Assembly: GCA_910588535.1 (NCBI GenBank)
Contig: CAJUOO010000007.1
Span: 1 to 64,000 of the forward strand
Direction: 5' to 3'
Origin: an uncultured Lachnospiraceae bacterium
GTDB lineage: Bacteria; Bacillota; Clostridia; Lachnospirales; Lachnospiraceae
Length of the DNA: 64,000 nt
This document shows positions 52,768 through 62,665 of this stretch, in pieces (position 1 is the stretch's first letter; each line of letters starts with the position of its first letter). Position numbers and translations under genes: made by a program. The notes under the pieces are model-generated. The model searched no databases. It was not told where the DNA came from and saw nothing but the letters and a program-made list of their open reading frames with translations.

Positions 52768-53945
52768 TTATAAAAAAATTTCAGGGAAGCACCGAGGAAG
52801 AGGCGATTCTTGCGGCCAGAGATGAGATGGGAAATGACGCGGTGATTATGAATATCCGCACAACGAAGAAAAAGGGGCTTTTTAAATTTTTTAAGAAGAA
52901 TATGGTCGAGGTGACAGCTGCGCTTGAGGAGAAGAAGGAGATATATGTGCCTGTTTCTCCTGCAAGTGAACAGCCATCTGAGGATATAGCTATAATTAAG
53001 CAGCCTTCTGCGGTAGAGAAGGAAGTTTTTGAGGATAGGCTGAACAATATTCAGTCCCTTTTAGAGCAGCAGATGAAGGAGAAACTCACAAAAGAGATTC
53101 CCGTGGAGATTCCAAAGGAATCTGAGGAGGAAGAGGAAAATGAGAACATACATTTTTTAAAGCTTATCTATCAGCAGCTTATCAATAATGAAGTGGAGGA
53201 GCAGTACGCAAATCAGATTATCAGTGAAGTGGAGAAGCATCTGAAAAAAGAGTCTTCTCTTGATAATGTGCTCTCTGCTGTGTATCAAAAGATTATTCTT
53301 AAGCTGGGAGAGCCAGATGAATTTTCTGTGGAGGAGGGCAAAAAGAAGATCTTTTTCTTTATCGGCCCGACAGGAGTGGGAAAGACAACGACGATAGCGA
53401 AGCTTGCCTCAGATATGAAGCTGGTGAGAAAGGCGAGAATTGCCCTCTTGACAGCAGATACTTATCGAGTTGCCGCTGTGGAACAGCTTCGCACATATGC
53501 AAGTATTCTTGATATTCCTCTGGATGTGATCTACTCGGAGGAGGATTTAAGGGATGGAATAGAGCGTTTAAAAGAGTGTGATTTGATTTTTGTCGACACG
53601 GCAGGGCGCTCTCATAAGAATGTGGAGCAGTGTGATGAGCTTTTCCATCTTATTGAAACAGTTGATGAGATAGATGGATTTGAGAAAGAGATATGTCTGG
53701 TTTTGAGCGTGACAACAAAATTCCGTGATCTGGAGAAAATCTGTGATACTTATTCAAAGCTGGGATCCTACCGAATTATCTTTACCAAGCTTGATGAGAC
53801 AAGTGCCTTGGGAAATATTCTTAATATAGCTATCCTGACAGACGGGAAAATATCATATACTACTTATGGACAAAACGTACCTGATGATATTAATCTGATT
53901 GACGTCCAGAGTATTGCGAAATCATTACTGGGGGGTGTCGGTTAA
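52764..53945 (+). CDS. flhF: SRP-like GTPase FlhF
   Basis: A 393-residue GTPase that places flagella. It has an N-terminal B-domain (MIIKKFQGSTEEEAILAARDEMGNDAVIMN), an acidic N-domain, and the SRP G-domain with IGPTGVGKTTTIAKLA (about 201-216), FVDTAGRSHKN (about 274-284) and TKLDE. ATG 52764 overlaps the flhA stop; an upstream GTG at 52758 adds two residues only. Confidence 0.94.
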   Translation: MIIKKFQGSTEEEAILAARDEMGNDAVIMNIRTTKKKGLFKFFKKNMVEVTAALEEKKEIYVPVSPASEQPSEDIAIIKQPSAVEKEVFEDRLNNIQSLLEQQMKEKLTKEIPVEIPKESEEEEENENIHFLKLIYQQLINNEVEEQYANQIISEVEKHLKKESSLDNVLSAVYQKIILKLGEPDEFSVEEGKKKIFFFIGPTGVGKTTTIAKLASDMKLVRKARIALLTADTYRVAAVEQLRTYASILDIPLDVIYSEEDLRDGIERLKECDLIFVDTAGRSHKNVEQCDELFHLIETVDEIDGFEKEICLVLSVTTKFRDLEKICDTYSKLGSYRIIFTKLDETSALGNILNIAILTDGKISYTTYGQNVPDDINLIDVQSIAKSLLGGVG

Positions 53946-53946
53946 T

Positions 53947-54840
53947 ATGGATCAGGCGGAGAAGCTTCGGAATATTGTGAGGGCACAAGAAGCAGAGACG
54001 ACAGGCACTGGCGCGCGCATGATCACGGTGACAAGCGGCAAAGGTGGCGTGGGAAAATCCTCCGTTTCGGTTAATTTGGCTGTTCAAATTCAAAAGTTAG
54101 GACAAAGAGTAATTATTTTTGATGCTGATTTCGGGCTTGCCAATGTGGAGGTTATGTTTGGCGCTGTCCCTAAGTATAATCTTTCTGATGTTATATTCCA
54201 TGGAAAACAGATAGAGGAGATTATAGTTGATGGACCGATGGGGATCAAGTTTGTATCAGGTGGTTCCGGGATTGCAGAACTCTCCAATCTGACAAAGGAA
54301 AATGTGAGGTTTCTTTCTTCAAAACTTGCTAGATTGGAGGCTATGGCGGATGTTATTATCGTGGACACCGGGGCTGGGATATCAGATACGGTGATCGAAT
54401 TTGTAAAATCAAGCGGAGAGGTTTTGTTGGTGACAACACCAGAGCCTACATCTATAACAGATTCTTATGCGCTTCTTAAGGCACTGGCGAGAAGCGAAAA
54501 TTTTGACAGGAAATATACAACTATCCATCTGCTTGCCAACAAGGCGGATAATGTGGTGGAGGGAAAAATTGTATATAATAAGCTTGAGCTGGTGGCTGAA
54601 AAATTTCTTGATATGAGACTTAATTTTCTTGGCTATATTCCCAATGATTCTTATGTGATGAAGGCTGTGATGCAGCAGAAGCCAGTCTCTATGCTGTACG
54701 AAAATTCAAAAGCGGCCCATGCTTTTAAACGTCTGGCGGAGCGCCTTGTAGAAGGCTCTGCGAAAGAGACGAAGAGAAGAAAGGGAATTAGTCAGGTTTT
54801 TTTCGATTTATTTAAAAGGGCAGATAAAAGTCGGTTTTAG
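53947..54840 (+). CDS. flhG: MinD-like ATPase FlhG
   Basis: A 297-residue ParA/MinD-family ATPase (FlhG/YlxH) with the deviant Walker A SGKGGVGKSS (about 25-34) and DADFGLANVEVMFG (about 57-70). It acts on FlhF to control flagellar number and site. ATG 53947 is one base after the flhF stop; longer in-frame starts fall inside flhF. Confidence 0.93.
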   Translation: MDQAEKLRNIVRAQEAETTGTGARMITVTSGKGGVGKSSVSVNLAVQIQKLGQRVIIFDADFGLANVEVMFGAVPKYNLSDVIFHGKQIEEIIVDGPMGIKFVSGGSGIAELSNLTKENVRFLSSKLARLEAMADVIIVDTGAGISDTVIEFVKSSGEVLLVTTPEPTSITDSYALLKALARSENFDRKYTTIHLLANKADNVVEGKIVYNKLELVAEKFLDMRLNFLGYIPNDSYVMKAVMQQKPVSMLYENSKAAHAFKRLAERLVEGSAKETKRRKGISQVFFDLFKRADKSRF

Positions 54841-54957
54841 TGAAATTTCTAAAAAAAAAGAAAAAATAAAGACCTATTTTAGTAAAATATATGATATAAT
54901 AGAAAATGATAAGCTGAGAGGAAGGACATTTCAGAGAGAACGAAAAGGGTTGATGGC

Positions 54958-56058
54958 ATGAAAAAGAATATACTGGTAATTGATGATTCTGCTTTGATGA
55001 GAAGGGTGTTATCAGATTCAATTAATTCTGATCCCCGATTTATTGTGAAGGATGTAGCGGTCAATGGCGAGGAGGGGCTTAAGATGCTCCTTGAAACTCC
55101 CACACTCTATGACGCGGTGCTTTTGGATATCTATATGCCAAAGATGACAGGGCTGGAGCTTTTGGTGGAGCTGGAAAAGCACAAGGAAGTTAAGCCAAAG
55201 GTAGTGATATGCAGCACGAGGGCGGATGAGAGTGCGACGGAGACATTGACAGCGCTGGAGCATGGAGCTTTTGATTTTATTAAGAAGCCGGATAATCTTG
55301 TTCAGGCAAGAGGAAATATGTTCCGAGAGCATTTGCTTGAGATTCTTGATGTCGCCACACAGGCACGGACGCCTGTTATTCCAAAAAGGCCGGAGGTGAG
55401 ACCTGTACTTTCTGCCTCGAAGTCTTCTGCCTTGACAGCGCCTCCGTTAGCTGAAAAGCTTGTGTTTAGCAAGGGGACAGGGAATAAGCTTATCGCACTT
55501 GCCTGCTCTACAGGAGGGCCAAAGACGCTGCAGTCAGTAATCCCATATCTTCCTAAGGAGTTAGATGCGCCTATGGTGCTTGTACAGCATATGCCAGCGG
55601 GATTCACTTCCTCTCTCGCCGATCGCCTGAATGAGATAAGCAAGGTGCGTGTGAAGGAAGCAGAAGATGGGGAGTTGTTGGAAAAGGGAACGGTCTACAT
55701 AGCACCCGGAGGAAAGCATCTGAAGGTCGCAGGTGCAAAGGGAGCTCCGAGAATTATTGTGTCAGATGAGCCTCCGAGGGATGCACTGAAGCCTTGTGCC
55801 AATCTGATGTATGAGTCCTTGGTAGATTCAAGGTTTGATGAAATTGTGTGTGTAGTGCTCACAGGCATGGGTGCAGATGGCACGGAGGGGATTAAGGCGC
55901 TGAAAGCGAAGAAAAAAGTATATGTGATAGCTCAGGATGAGGCTACCTGTGTTGTATATGGGATGCCCAAGATGGTGGCGCGCGCGCGATTGACAGACGA
56001 GGTGCTGCCAGTGACGGAGATAGCCAATACAATAACAAAGAAAGTAGGTGTACAGTAG
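54958..56058 (+). CDS. cheB: Chemotaxis methylesterase CheB
   Basis: A 366-residue receiver-methylesterase: REC domain with D9/D10 and Asp57, a linker (about 125-170), and the esterase domain with Ser in CSTGGPKTL (about 182-190), HMPAGFT, and TGMGADGTEG with the catalytic Asp. It removes methyl or amide groups from chemoreceptors when phosphorylated by CheA. It follows flhG by 118 bp, a gap with TATAAT at 54894 that could be a weak internal promoter. Confidence 0.96.
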   Translation: MKKNILVIDDSALMRRVLSDSINSDPRFIVKDVAVNGEEGLKMLLETPTLYDAVLLDIYMPKMTGLELLVELEKHKEVKPKVVICSTRADESATETLTALEHGAFDFIKKPDNLVQARGNMFREHLLEILDVATQARTPVIPKRPEVRPVLSASKSSALTAPPLAEKLVFSKGTGNKLIALACSTGGPKTLQSVIPYLPKELDAPMVLVQHMPAGFTSSLADRLNEISKVRVKEAEDGELLEKGTVYIAPGGKHLKVAGAKGAPRIIVSDEPPRDALKPCANLMYESLVDSRFDEIVCVVLTGMGADGTEGIKALKAKKKVYVIAQDEATCVVYGMPKMVARARLTDEVLPVTEIANTITKKVGVQ

Positions 56059-56059
56059 T

Positions 56060-58165
56060 ATGGATGTGAGTCAGTATTTAGAGATTTTTATTGATGAGAC
56101 AAAAGAGCATCTGGAAAGCTTGAACAGTCAAGTTCTGGTGCTGGAGAAGGATCCAACAAACAACGAGACGATCAACGAGATATTCCGCGCCGCACACTCT
56201 CTAAAAGGTATGGCAGGAACGATGGGCTATAAGCGTATGCAGCGCCTGACACATGATATGGAAAATGTGTTTTCGGAAGTGCGTTCTGGAAAGATGGTGG
56301 TATCTGCAGAGCTTGTGGACATTGTATTTCAATGTCTTGATGCGTTGGAGGAATATCTGACCTGCATCACTGAAACTGCGGATGAGGGGACGAATGACAA
56401 TGAACCTATTATCTCACGCCTTAATTCTATGTTAAAGGGGGAGGCAGAGCCTGTGAAGGAAGCTGCGCCTGTGGTGAAGAAGGAGATAAGAAGCGACGCG
56501 CCAAGAAGAGAAGATTATCATGCGGTGGATCTGAAGGATTTTGAGATGCATGCGGCAAGGGAAGCGATAGGCAAGGGAATGCATTTTTATGCCATGACTG
56601 TTCAGATTGACGAGAGCTGTATCTTAAAATCTGCAAGAGCATTTCTGGTATTTAAGAATATTGAGTCTGTTGGAGAAGTGATACGCTCAGAGCCAAGCGT
56701 GCAAGATATCGAGGATGAGAAGTTTGACTGGAGCTTTAGCATGTTTGTGGTATCTAAGGAGCCAATGAAGGCAGTGTTAGATTCCGTGTTGAATGTATCA
56801 GAGATAAAGTCTGTGGTTGGCGAGGAGATTACCTTGTCTCCAGAGGAAGAGAGAGAGAAGCAGCCGGAGGAGAAGCCAGAAGAGAAAGAAAAACAGCCGG
56901 AGGAGAAGCCAATTGCTGTTGTGGAGGAGAAGCAGCCAGAGGTGGTGAAGGATTCTGCCGGTAAGCCGGCTGCCGGAGCAGCCGCTCCAAAGCAGCCCGG
57001 AGGGAAGCCAGTGGTCAACCGTTCTGTCCGTGTGGATATTGACAAGCTGGACGTGTTGATGAATCTGGTCAGTGAGCTTATTACAGCGAAGAATGGAATT
57101 GTGTCAGTGAGCGACAGCGACAAGGAGGATGCAGCACAGCAGATTCGCGAGCAGGTGGAGTATCTGGAGGGGATTACAACCAGTCTTCACGAATCAGTGA
57201 TGAAGGTTAGAATGGTGCCAATTGAAAGTGTTGTCAGCAGGTTCCCTCGTATGGTGCGCGATCTGAGCAAGAAGCTTGACAAGAAGATGGAGCTTTATAT
57301 GACAGGAGAGGACACGGAGCTTGATCGTACAGTTATAGATGAGATTGGCGATCCTCTTATGCATATATTGAGAAATTCTGCAGATCATGGAATTGAGTCA
57401 AAGGAGCAGCGCTTGGAGCGTGGAAAGCCGGAGGCAGGATCGATTTTCCTCGATGCATATCAGGATGGAAATAATGTCGTGATAGAGGTGCGTGATGATG
57501 GAAACGGAATTGATGTGGAGCGTGTGAGGGAGAAGGCGATCGAGAAGGGTACAATTACCAAAGAACAGGCCAACAATATGGATGACAAGGCAATTATCGA
57601 CCTTTTGTTCCGTCCAAGCTTTTCCACGGCAGAGAAAATATCTGATGTTTCTGGCAGAGGTGTAGGTCTGGATGTCGTGAAGACAAAGATAGAGGGACTT
57701 GGTGGAGATATAGAGGTGCGAACGGAGCTTGGTCAAGGAAGCACCTTTATCATTCGTCTGCCGTTGACATTGGCTATTATTCAGGCGTTGATGGTGACAC
57801 TGGGAGATGAGAAGTATGCGATTCCGTTGAGCACAATACAGACCCTTGAGGATATTATGGTCAGTGATATCAAGTATGTCAGGGGCAAGGAGGTTATCAA
57901 TCTTCGCGATAATGTCATTCCAATCATTCGTCTTAGGGAAGTGCTTGATGTGGAGAAGGAGCGCGAATCTGAGAATATGATTGTTGTTATTATTCAGAAG
58001 GGTGATAAGCAGGCAGGACTTGTGGTAGATCAGTTGATTGGACAGCAGGAAATTGTTATTAAGTCTCTAGGCAAGCATCTGAACAACAATAAGCTTCTCA
58101 GCGGTGCCACGATACTTGGAGACGGCGAGGTTGCGCTGATTCTGGATGTGAGCGCATTATTGTAA
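56060..58165 (+). CDS. cheA: Chemotaxis histidine kinase CheA
   Basis: A 701-residue CheA with P1 phosphotransfer domain (His46 in AAHSLKG), P2 (about 155-265), a Pro/Glu/Lys repeat linker (about 268-320, QPEEKP units), P3 dimerization (RVDIDKLDVLMNLVSELI), P4 kinase (LMHILRNSADHGIE; VRDDGNGID; SGRGVGLDVVK), and CheW-like P5. ATG 56060 is chosen, two bases after the cheB stop. Confidence 0.96.
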   Translation: MDVSQYLEIFIDETKEHLESLNSQVLVLEKDPTNNETINEIFRAAHSLKGMAGTMGYKRMQRLTHDMENVFSEVRSGKMVVSAELVDIVFQCLDALEEYLTCITETADEGTNDNEPIISRLNSMLKGEAEPVKEAAPVVKKEIRSDAPRREDYHAVDLKDFEMHAAREAIGKGMHFYAMTVQIDESCILKSARAFLVFKNIESVGEVIRSEPSVQDIEDEKFDWSFSMFVVSKEPMKAVLDSVLNVSEIKSVVGEEITLSPEEEREKQPEEKPEEKEKQPEEKPIAVVEEKQPEVVKDSAGKPAAGAAAPKQPGGKPVVNRSVRVDIDKLDVLMNLVSELITAKNGIVSVSDSDKEDAAQQIREQVEYLEGITTSLHESVMKVRMVPIESVVSRFPRMVRDLSKKLDKKMELYMTGEDTELDRTVIDEIGDPLMHILRNSADHGIESKEQRLERGKPEAGSIFLDAYQDGNNVVIEVRDDGNGIDVERVREKAIEKGTITKEQANNMDDKAIIDLLFRPSFSTAEKISDVSGRGVGLDVVKTKIEGLGGDIEVRTELGQGSTFIIRLPLTLAIIQALMVTLGDEKYAIPLSTIQTLEDIMVSDIKYVRGKEVINLRDNVIPIIRLREVLDVEKERESENMIVVIIQKGDKQAGLVVDQLIGQQEIVIKSLGKHLNNNKLLSGATILGDGEVALILDVSALL

Positions 58166-58180
58166 ACGGGGGTGAAGGGC

Positions 58181-58651
58181 ATGGAAGAACAGAAGTACAG
58201 TCTGGAGGGAGAGAAAAAGCTGGAGGTCACGCAGTTTATTGTGACTAAGATTGGTAATGAGCAATATGGTATCCAGATTAAGTATGTAGATAATATTATC
58301 AGGATGATGAAGATCACCAGAGTGCCGAAGGCTCCGCATTATTATAAGGGCGTGATCAATCTGCGCGGGGAGATTATACCAGTTATCAGCTTAAGACTTA
58401 AATTTGGCTTGGAGGAGATTCCTGAGACAAAGGATTTCCGCATAATTATAATTAAGACAGATAAGTCTAATTCTGTCGGCATTATCGTGGACTCTGTCAG
58501 CGAAGTGGTTTCTCTTGATGAGGAGCATGTGGAGAAAACGACGGTGGACAGCAACGACAGCCGTATGCAGTACATAGCCATGATTGGAAAATATGGTGAG
58601 ACTTTGATTTCTATTGTGAATGTTGAAAGTCTGATTACTGAAAAGGAATGA
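58181..58651 (+). CDS. cheW: Chemotaxis adaptor CheW
   Basis: A 156-residue CheW that couples CheA to chemoreceptors: YGIQIKYVDNIIRMMKITRVPKAPHYYKGVINLRGEIIPVISLR (about 27-71). ATG 58181 follows GGGGGTGAAGG; the in-frame GTG at 58172 is too close to that site. Confidence 0.95.
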   Translation: MEEQKYSLEGEKKLEVTQFIVTKIGNEQYGIQIKYVDNIIRMMKITRVPKAPHYYKGVINLRGEIIPVISLRLKFGLEEIPETKDFRIIIIKTDKSNSVGIIVDSVSEVVSLDEEHVEKTTVDSNDSRMQYIAMIGKYGETLISIVNVESLITEKE

Positions 58652-58685
58652 CATCATATGCCATCTGGCAGAAGCGAGGTTTAAT

Positions 58686-59279
58686 ATGGATGATATGCAA
58701 TTAGACGTGCTGCGGGAGATTGGTAATATAGGCGCCGGGAACGCAACGACAGCGCTTGCAAAGTTAGTGAATGCAAAAATTGATATGAAAGTGCCCAGAG
58801 TGGCGTTGGTGGATTTTCCGAATCTGTCATCCACTATCGGAAATGAAGAGGATTTGATGGTCGCAGTTCTTGTGACATTGTCCGGCGATATTAAGGGAAT
58901 GATGATGTTCATGATGGATAAAAAATCGACAGTGTTCCTGATTGAACAGATGCTCGCGGGGAGCGGAATGGAAGTAGGGGACGAATTTGGCGATATGGAG
59001 ATGTCAGTGATTGGGGAGCTTGGGAATATTATCTCTGGTTCTTATCTGACAGCACTCTCTTCTTTATTAAATATGAGTATAGATATGTCAATCCCATATA
59101 CAGCGGTGGACATGGCAGCAGCGATTATCAGTGTTCCAGCTATTGAATTTGGTAAGGTAGGAGATGAGGTTTTACTGATACAGACGGATTTTGGCGATGA
59201 TTTTGATGTGAATGGCTATTTCATTCTCATTCCAGAGTTGGAATCTTATGGTAAGATTTTATCTGCTCTGGGAATGTAG
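58686..59279 (+). CDS. cheC: CheY-P phosphatase CheC
   Basis: A 197-residue CheC. The two E-x2-N phosphatase sites are in LREIGNIGAGNATTALAKL (about 9-27) and VIGELGNIISGSYLTAL (about 109-125). With CheD it forms part of the B. subtilis-type adaptation system; cheD is next. Confidence 0.95.
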   Translation: MDDMQLDVLREIGNIGAGNATTALAKLVNAKIDMKVPRVALVDFPNLSSTIGNEEDLMVAVLVTLSGDIKGMMMFMMDKKSTVFLIEQMLAGSGMEVGDEFGDMEMSVIGELGNIISGSYLTALSSLLNMSIDMSIPYTAVDMAAAIISVPAIEFGKVGDEVLLIQTDFGDDFDVNGYFILIPELESYGKILSALGM

Positions 59280-59289
59280 GTGATGGTAT

Positions 59290-59778
59290 ATGGGAAATGT
59301 AGTTAAAGTTGGGATGGCAGATTTAAAGGTTTGTAAAGAGCCGGATTCTCTTACTACATTGGGTTTGGGTTCATGTGTAGGAATCTGTCTGTATGACTCC
59401 GTTACAAAGGTCAGTGGTATGGCACATATTATGCTGCCTGACAGCACGCAGATAAGCCGAGACAGAAATCCTGCAAAATATGCGGATACAGGTATTGCTC
59501 TGCTGATACGGGAGATGATAAAGCTAGGAGCAAATCAAAGCCGGATGAAGGCAAAGATTGCAGGAGGCGCACAGATGTTTGCATTTAATGCGTCGGCAGA
59601 TAGTTTGGGAAGAGTGGGCGACAGGAATGTGGAGGCTGTGAAGAAGCATCTCGCAGCCTTCAGGATTCCTATTATTGCGCAGGATACAGGACTTAACTAT
59701 GGGCGCACCATAGAGTTTTTTTCGGCAGATGGTTCACTGCTTATCAAGGCAGTCGGAAAACCTTTAAAGACGATATAG
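59290..59778 (+). CDS. cheD: Chemoreceptor glutamine deamidase CheD
   Basis: A 162-residue CheD. The catalytic Cys is in LGLGSCVGICLYD (about 25-37), and the His in GMAHIMLPDS (about 43-52). KIAGGAQMFAF is the conserved strand. It deamidates receptors and binds CheC. Confidence 0.95.
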   Translation: MGNVVKVGMADLKVCKEPDSLTTLGLGSCVGICLYDSVTKVSGMAHIMLPDSTQISRDRNPAKYADTGIALLIREMIKLGANQSRMKAKIAGGAQMFAFNASADSLGRVGDRNVEAVKKHLAAFRIPIIAQDTGLNYGRTIEFFSADGSLLIKAVGKPLKTI

Positions 59779-59792
59779 TGGGGATTGCGGGA

Positions 59793-60122
59793 ATGAAAAA
59801 GGTAAATGCGATTCCTGCTGTTGTGACATTGACAGCGGGAATATTAGCCTGCTTAATTTGTATATATAAGCGTTATCCGACACAGGAAGCACTTCTTACA
59901 CTTCTTGCAGTATTGGTTATATTTTATTTTCTGGGGGGTATTGCCAGAGGCATTATTTACCGTATTGTGAAAAAGGTTCAGGAAGAAGAGGAGGAGAGGC
60001 TTCGAGAGGAGGAACGCTTAAAGAAACAGCAGGAGGAAGAGGAAAGAGAGAGAGAAGAGTCTTTGCAGGAGGAAGCGACAATGATGGAGGAGGCTGCCGA
60101 GGAAGAGGAATTTACCCTGTAG
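59793..60122 (+). CDS. Small membrane protein of the che/fliA region
   Basis: A 109-residue protein with two transmembrane helices (about 8-25 and 34-56) and a strongly acidic C-terminal coiled coil rich in Glu (about 62-109). I do not recognise a named family. ATG 59793 is preferred over a GTG that overlaps the cheD stop. Co-directional and tightly spaced, so likely part of the operon. Confidence 0.7.
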   Translation: MKKVNAIPAVVTLTAGILACLICIYKRYPTQEALLTLLAVLVIFYFLGGIARGIIYRIVKKVQEEEEERLREEERLKKQQEEEEREREESLQEEATMMEEAAEEEEFTL

Positions 60123-60165
60123 GCTTGGCATGTCTTATCAGTAATCCGCCCGGAGGTGCGTAAGG

Positions 60166-60933
60166 TTGGACGAAAATCAGAAGAACAGACTCTGGGAGTC
60201 TTATACGAAGACGAAAACGGCAGAATTGAGGGAGGAGCTGATTGTAGAATATGCTCCCTTGGTAAAGATTATCGCCGGAAGGCTCAGCATGTATCTGGGT
60301 TATAATGTGGAATATGATGATCTGGTCAGCTATGGAATATTTGGGTTGATCGATGCGATAGATAAATTTGATTATGGAAAAGGGATAAAATTTGAGACGT
60401 ATGCAAGTCTTCGCATCCGTGGAGCTATTTTGGATCAGATAAGGAAGATGGATTGGATTCCTCGGACCTTAAGACAGAAGCAGAAGCGGATGGACGCAGC
60501 TCTCTCAAAGCTTGAGAAGGAGCTTGGACGCCCTGCCACGGACGAGGAGGTAGCTGCGGAGCTTGGAATCTCAGTGGATGAATTTTATAGCTGGGAGGGA
60601 CAGAGCCAAGCGTCGGGACTTATCTCTCTCGATGAATGTCTGGAACAGGGAACAGAGGTACGCACGGATGCCAGCCAGCCAGCACGGTTTCACAGTCCTG
60701 AGGAGGTTGTCGAGAAGGAGGAACTAAAGAGAATATTAGAGGAAGTGCTTCAGATATTGACGGAGAAGGAAAAGAAGGTTGTTTTGTTGTATTATTATGA
60801 GGAACTAACCTTAAAGGAAATAAGCGCTATAATGGAAGTATCAGAATCGAGAATTTCCCAGCTTCACACAAAGGCATTGCAGAAAATGAAGGTAAAGCTG
60901 GGAGAACAATTTGGTATTTTATATGGAATTTAA
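60166..60933 (+). CDS. fliA: Flagellar sigma factor FliA/SigD (sigma-28)
   Basis: A 255-residue FliA/WhiG-type sigma factor. Region 2 has YDDLVSYGIFGLIDAIDKFDYGKGIKFETYASLRIRGAILDQIRKMDWIPR (about 45-95), region 3 follows, and region 4 ends LKEISAIMEVSESRISQLHTKALQKMK (about 219-245). It starts with TTG after CGGAGGTG. It would transcribe late flagellar and chemotaxis genes; its antagonist FlgM is not in the window. Confidence 0.96.
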   Translation: MDENQKNRLWESYTKTKTAELREELIVEYAPLVKIIAGRLSMYLGYNVEYDDLVSYGIFGLIDAIDKFDYGKGIKFETYASLRIRGAILDQIRKMDWIPRTLRQKQKRMDAALSKLEKELGRPATDEEVAAELGISVDEFYSWEGQSQASGLISLDECLEQGTEVRTDASQPARFHSPEEVVEKEELKRILEEVLQILTEKEKKVVLLYYYEELTLKEISAIMEVSESRISQLHTKALQKMKVKLGEQFGILYGI

Positions 60934-61021
60934 CAGGGAAGTTAATGACGCATAAGATATTAATGTAGTTGGGCCTGTTCTTGTGTGGAGGGGCTTATGC
61001 GGGAAAGGCATGGGTATAAAT

Positions 61022-62617
61022 ATGGATAGAAACGGTTACTTTCAGCTAGTGATAAAACCGGGTGGGACTTATATGAAATTATATCCGGCTGTCGGTGAGG
61101 GGGCTCCGATTCGTTTTGAAGAAATTATGAATTACCTTATGAGACAGAGGATATCGGGATATCCTATTCCTGAGTTAAATAAGGCAGTGAAAGACGGACA
61201 GGAGGTAGAGATAAGGCTGCTTATGGAATCCATTCTTCCAGTTCAGGAGGAAATGTATGTTACGATGGGACAGGATAAAATGACAGCGACAGCTCGTTTT
61301 TATCCGCCCAGCAGTAATGCAAAGCAGATGGAAAAGGCAGAAATTTTGAGAAGTATAGAATTTCAGGGAGTCAAATATGGACTGATCGAGCAGTCTGTAG
61401 ATGCCTTTGTCAAAGAAAGAGAGTATTGTAAGGATTATATTATTGCAGAGGGGACGATGGTCAAAGAGGGCTCTGATGCAAAGATTACGTATCATTTTAG
61501 CTTGGATCTCAACGCGAGGCCGAAGCTGAATGAGGATGGTTCCGTTGATTTCCACAAGCTGGAGAATATCAATGGAGTGAAGGAGGGTATGTTGCTTGCC
61601 ACTTTGGAGCCTGAGGTGATGGGCGTGGCTGGCAGAGATGTATGTGGGGCAGAGGTAAAACCGCGTCCGGTTGTGTCAAAGAGGCTGATGGCGGGCAAAA
61701 ATACCTTTTTAAAGAATAATGACACACAGTTGATCAGTGGGGTGAATGGGCACGTTTTCCTTGATGTGGATGGAAAGGTTGTCGTATCGAATCTCTACGA
61801 GATAAAAGGGGATGTGGATACTTCGACAGGTGATATTGATTATGACGGCGATGTGATGATTCATGGAAATGTGAGGACGGGATTTTCTATCTATGCCACT
61901 GGTGATGTGGAGATTGACGGCGTGGTGGAGGCAGCGAATATTACGGCTGGCGGAAAGATTATAATTCGTCGTGGTATTCAGGGGATGACAAAAGGAAATC
62001 TAAAGGCGCGGGGGAATATACTGTGCCGTTTTATAGAAAGTGCTGTGGTGATGTCCGGCGCATCCATTGAGGCAGATGCAATTATGCACAGCAATGTTTC
62101 GGCGAGGGAAGAGATTCATGTCGCTGGAAAGAAGGGGCTTATTGTCGGGGGCTATGTGAGAGCTGGAAGGCTGATTGAGTCCATGACGATAGGATCGTCC
62201 ATGGGAAGTGCTACATCCTTGGAGGTTGGCAGTGATCCACAGCTTCAGGAGCGGATTAAGGTCTTGGAGGAGAAGAGCAAGAAGTATGCGGCTGAGGAAA
62301 AGAGGATCCGCCAGATTATTGAGGCGATGAAGGCAAAGAAGGCGATGGGAAAGCTTACGCCAGATCGTATGGCTATCTTGCAGAAGGCAGCGGTAGACTA
62401 TGAGGCGATTCGAAAGACAATCGCCGCGACAGAAAAGGAGTTGTCTGCCTGCCATGAGCAGACGGAGATGACGGAGGGAGCCTGCATAAAGGCGAGGAAA
62501 ACGGTATATTCTGGAGTCAAGCTAATGATTGCGGGAGAATTTACCATCACATCCACAGAGTATCAGTTCTGTAAATTTGTAAAGGATTGGCACGAGATTA
62601 AGAGAGTATCTTTATAG
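61022..62617 (+). CDS. FapA family (DUF342) protein
   Basis: A 531-residue DUF342/FapA polymerization-type protein. The middle has the right-handed beta-helix repeats GDVDTSTGDIDYDGDVMIHGNVRTGFSIYATGDVEIDGVVEAANITAGGKI (about 260-320), then a coiled coil (about 400-480). Members lie in many flagellar operons of Firmicutes, but their role is unclear. The start is uncertain: ATG 61022, or ATG 61010 right after AAAGG. Confidence 0.85.
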   Translation: MDRNGYFQLVIKPGGTYMKLYPAVGEGAPIRFEEIMNYLMRQRISGYPIPELNKAVKDGQEVEIRLLMESILPVQEEMYVTMGQDKMTATARFYPPSSNAKQMEKAEILRSIEFQGVKYGLIEQSVDAFVKEREYCKDYIIAEGTMVKEGSDAKITYHFSLDLNARPKLNEDGSVDFHKLENINGVKEGMLLATLEPEVMGVAGRDVCGAEVKPRPVVSKRLMAGKNTFLKNNDTQLISGVNGHVFLDVDGKVVVSNLYEIKGDVDTSTGDIDYDGDVMIHGNVRTGFSIYATGDVEIDGVVEAANITAGGKIIIRRGIQGMTKGNLKARGNILCRFIESAVVMSGASIEADAIMHSNVSAREEIHVAGKKGLIVGGYVRAGRLIESMTIGSSMGSATSLEVGSDPQLQERIKVLEEKSKKYAAEEKRIRQIIEAMKAKKAMGKLTPDRMAILQKAAVDYEAIRKTIAATEKELSACHEQTEMTEGACIKARKTVYSGVKLMIAGEFTITSTEYQFCKFVKDWHEIKRVSL

Positions 62618-62665
62618 CTTACAGTGCAATAACAGGGAGCAGCATAGAAATAGAGGTGAAGGAAT

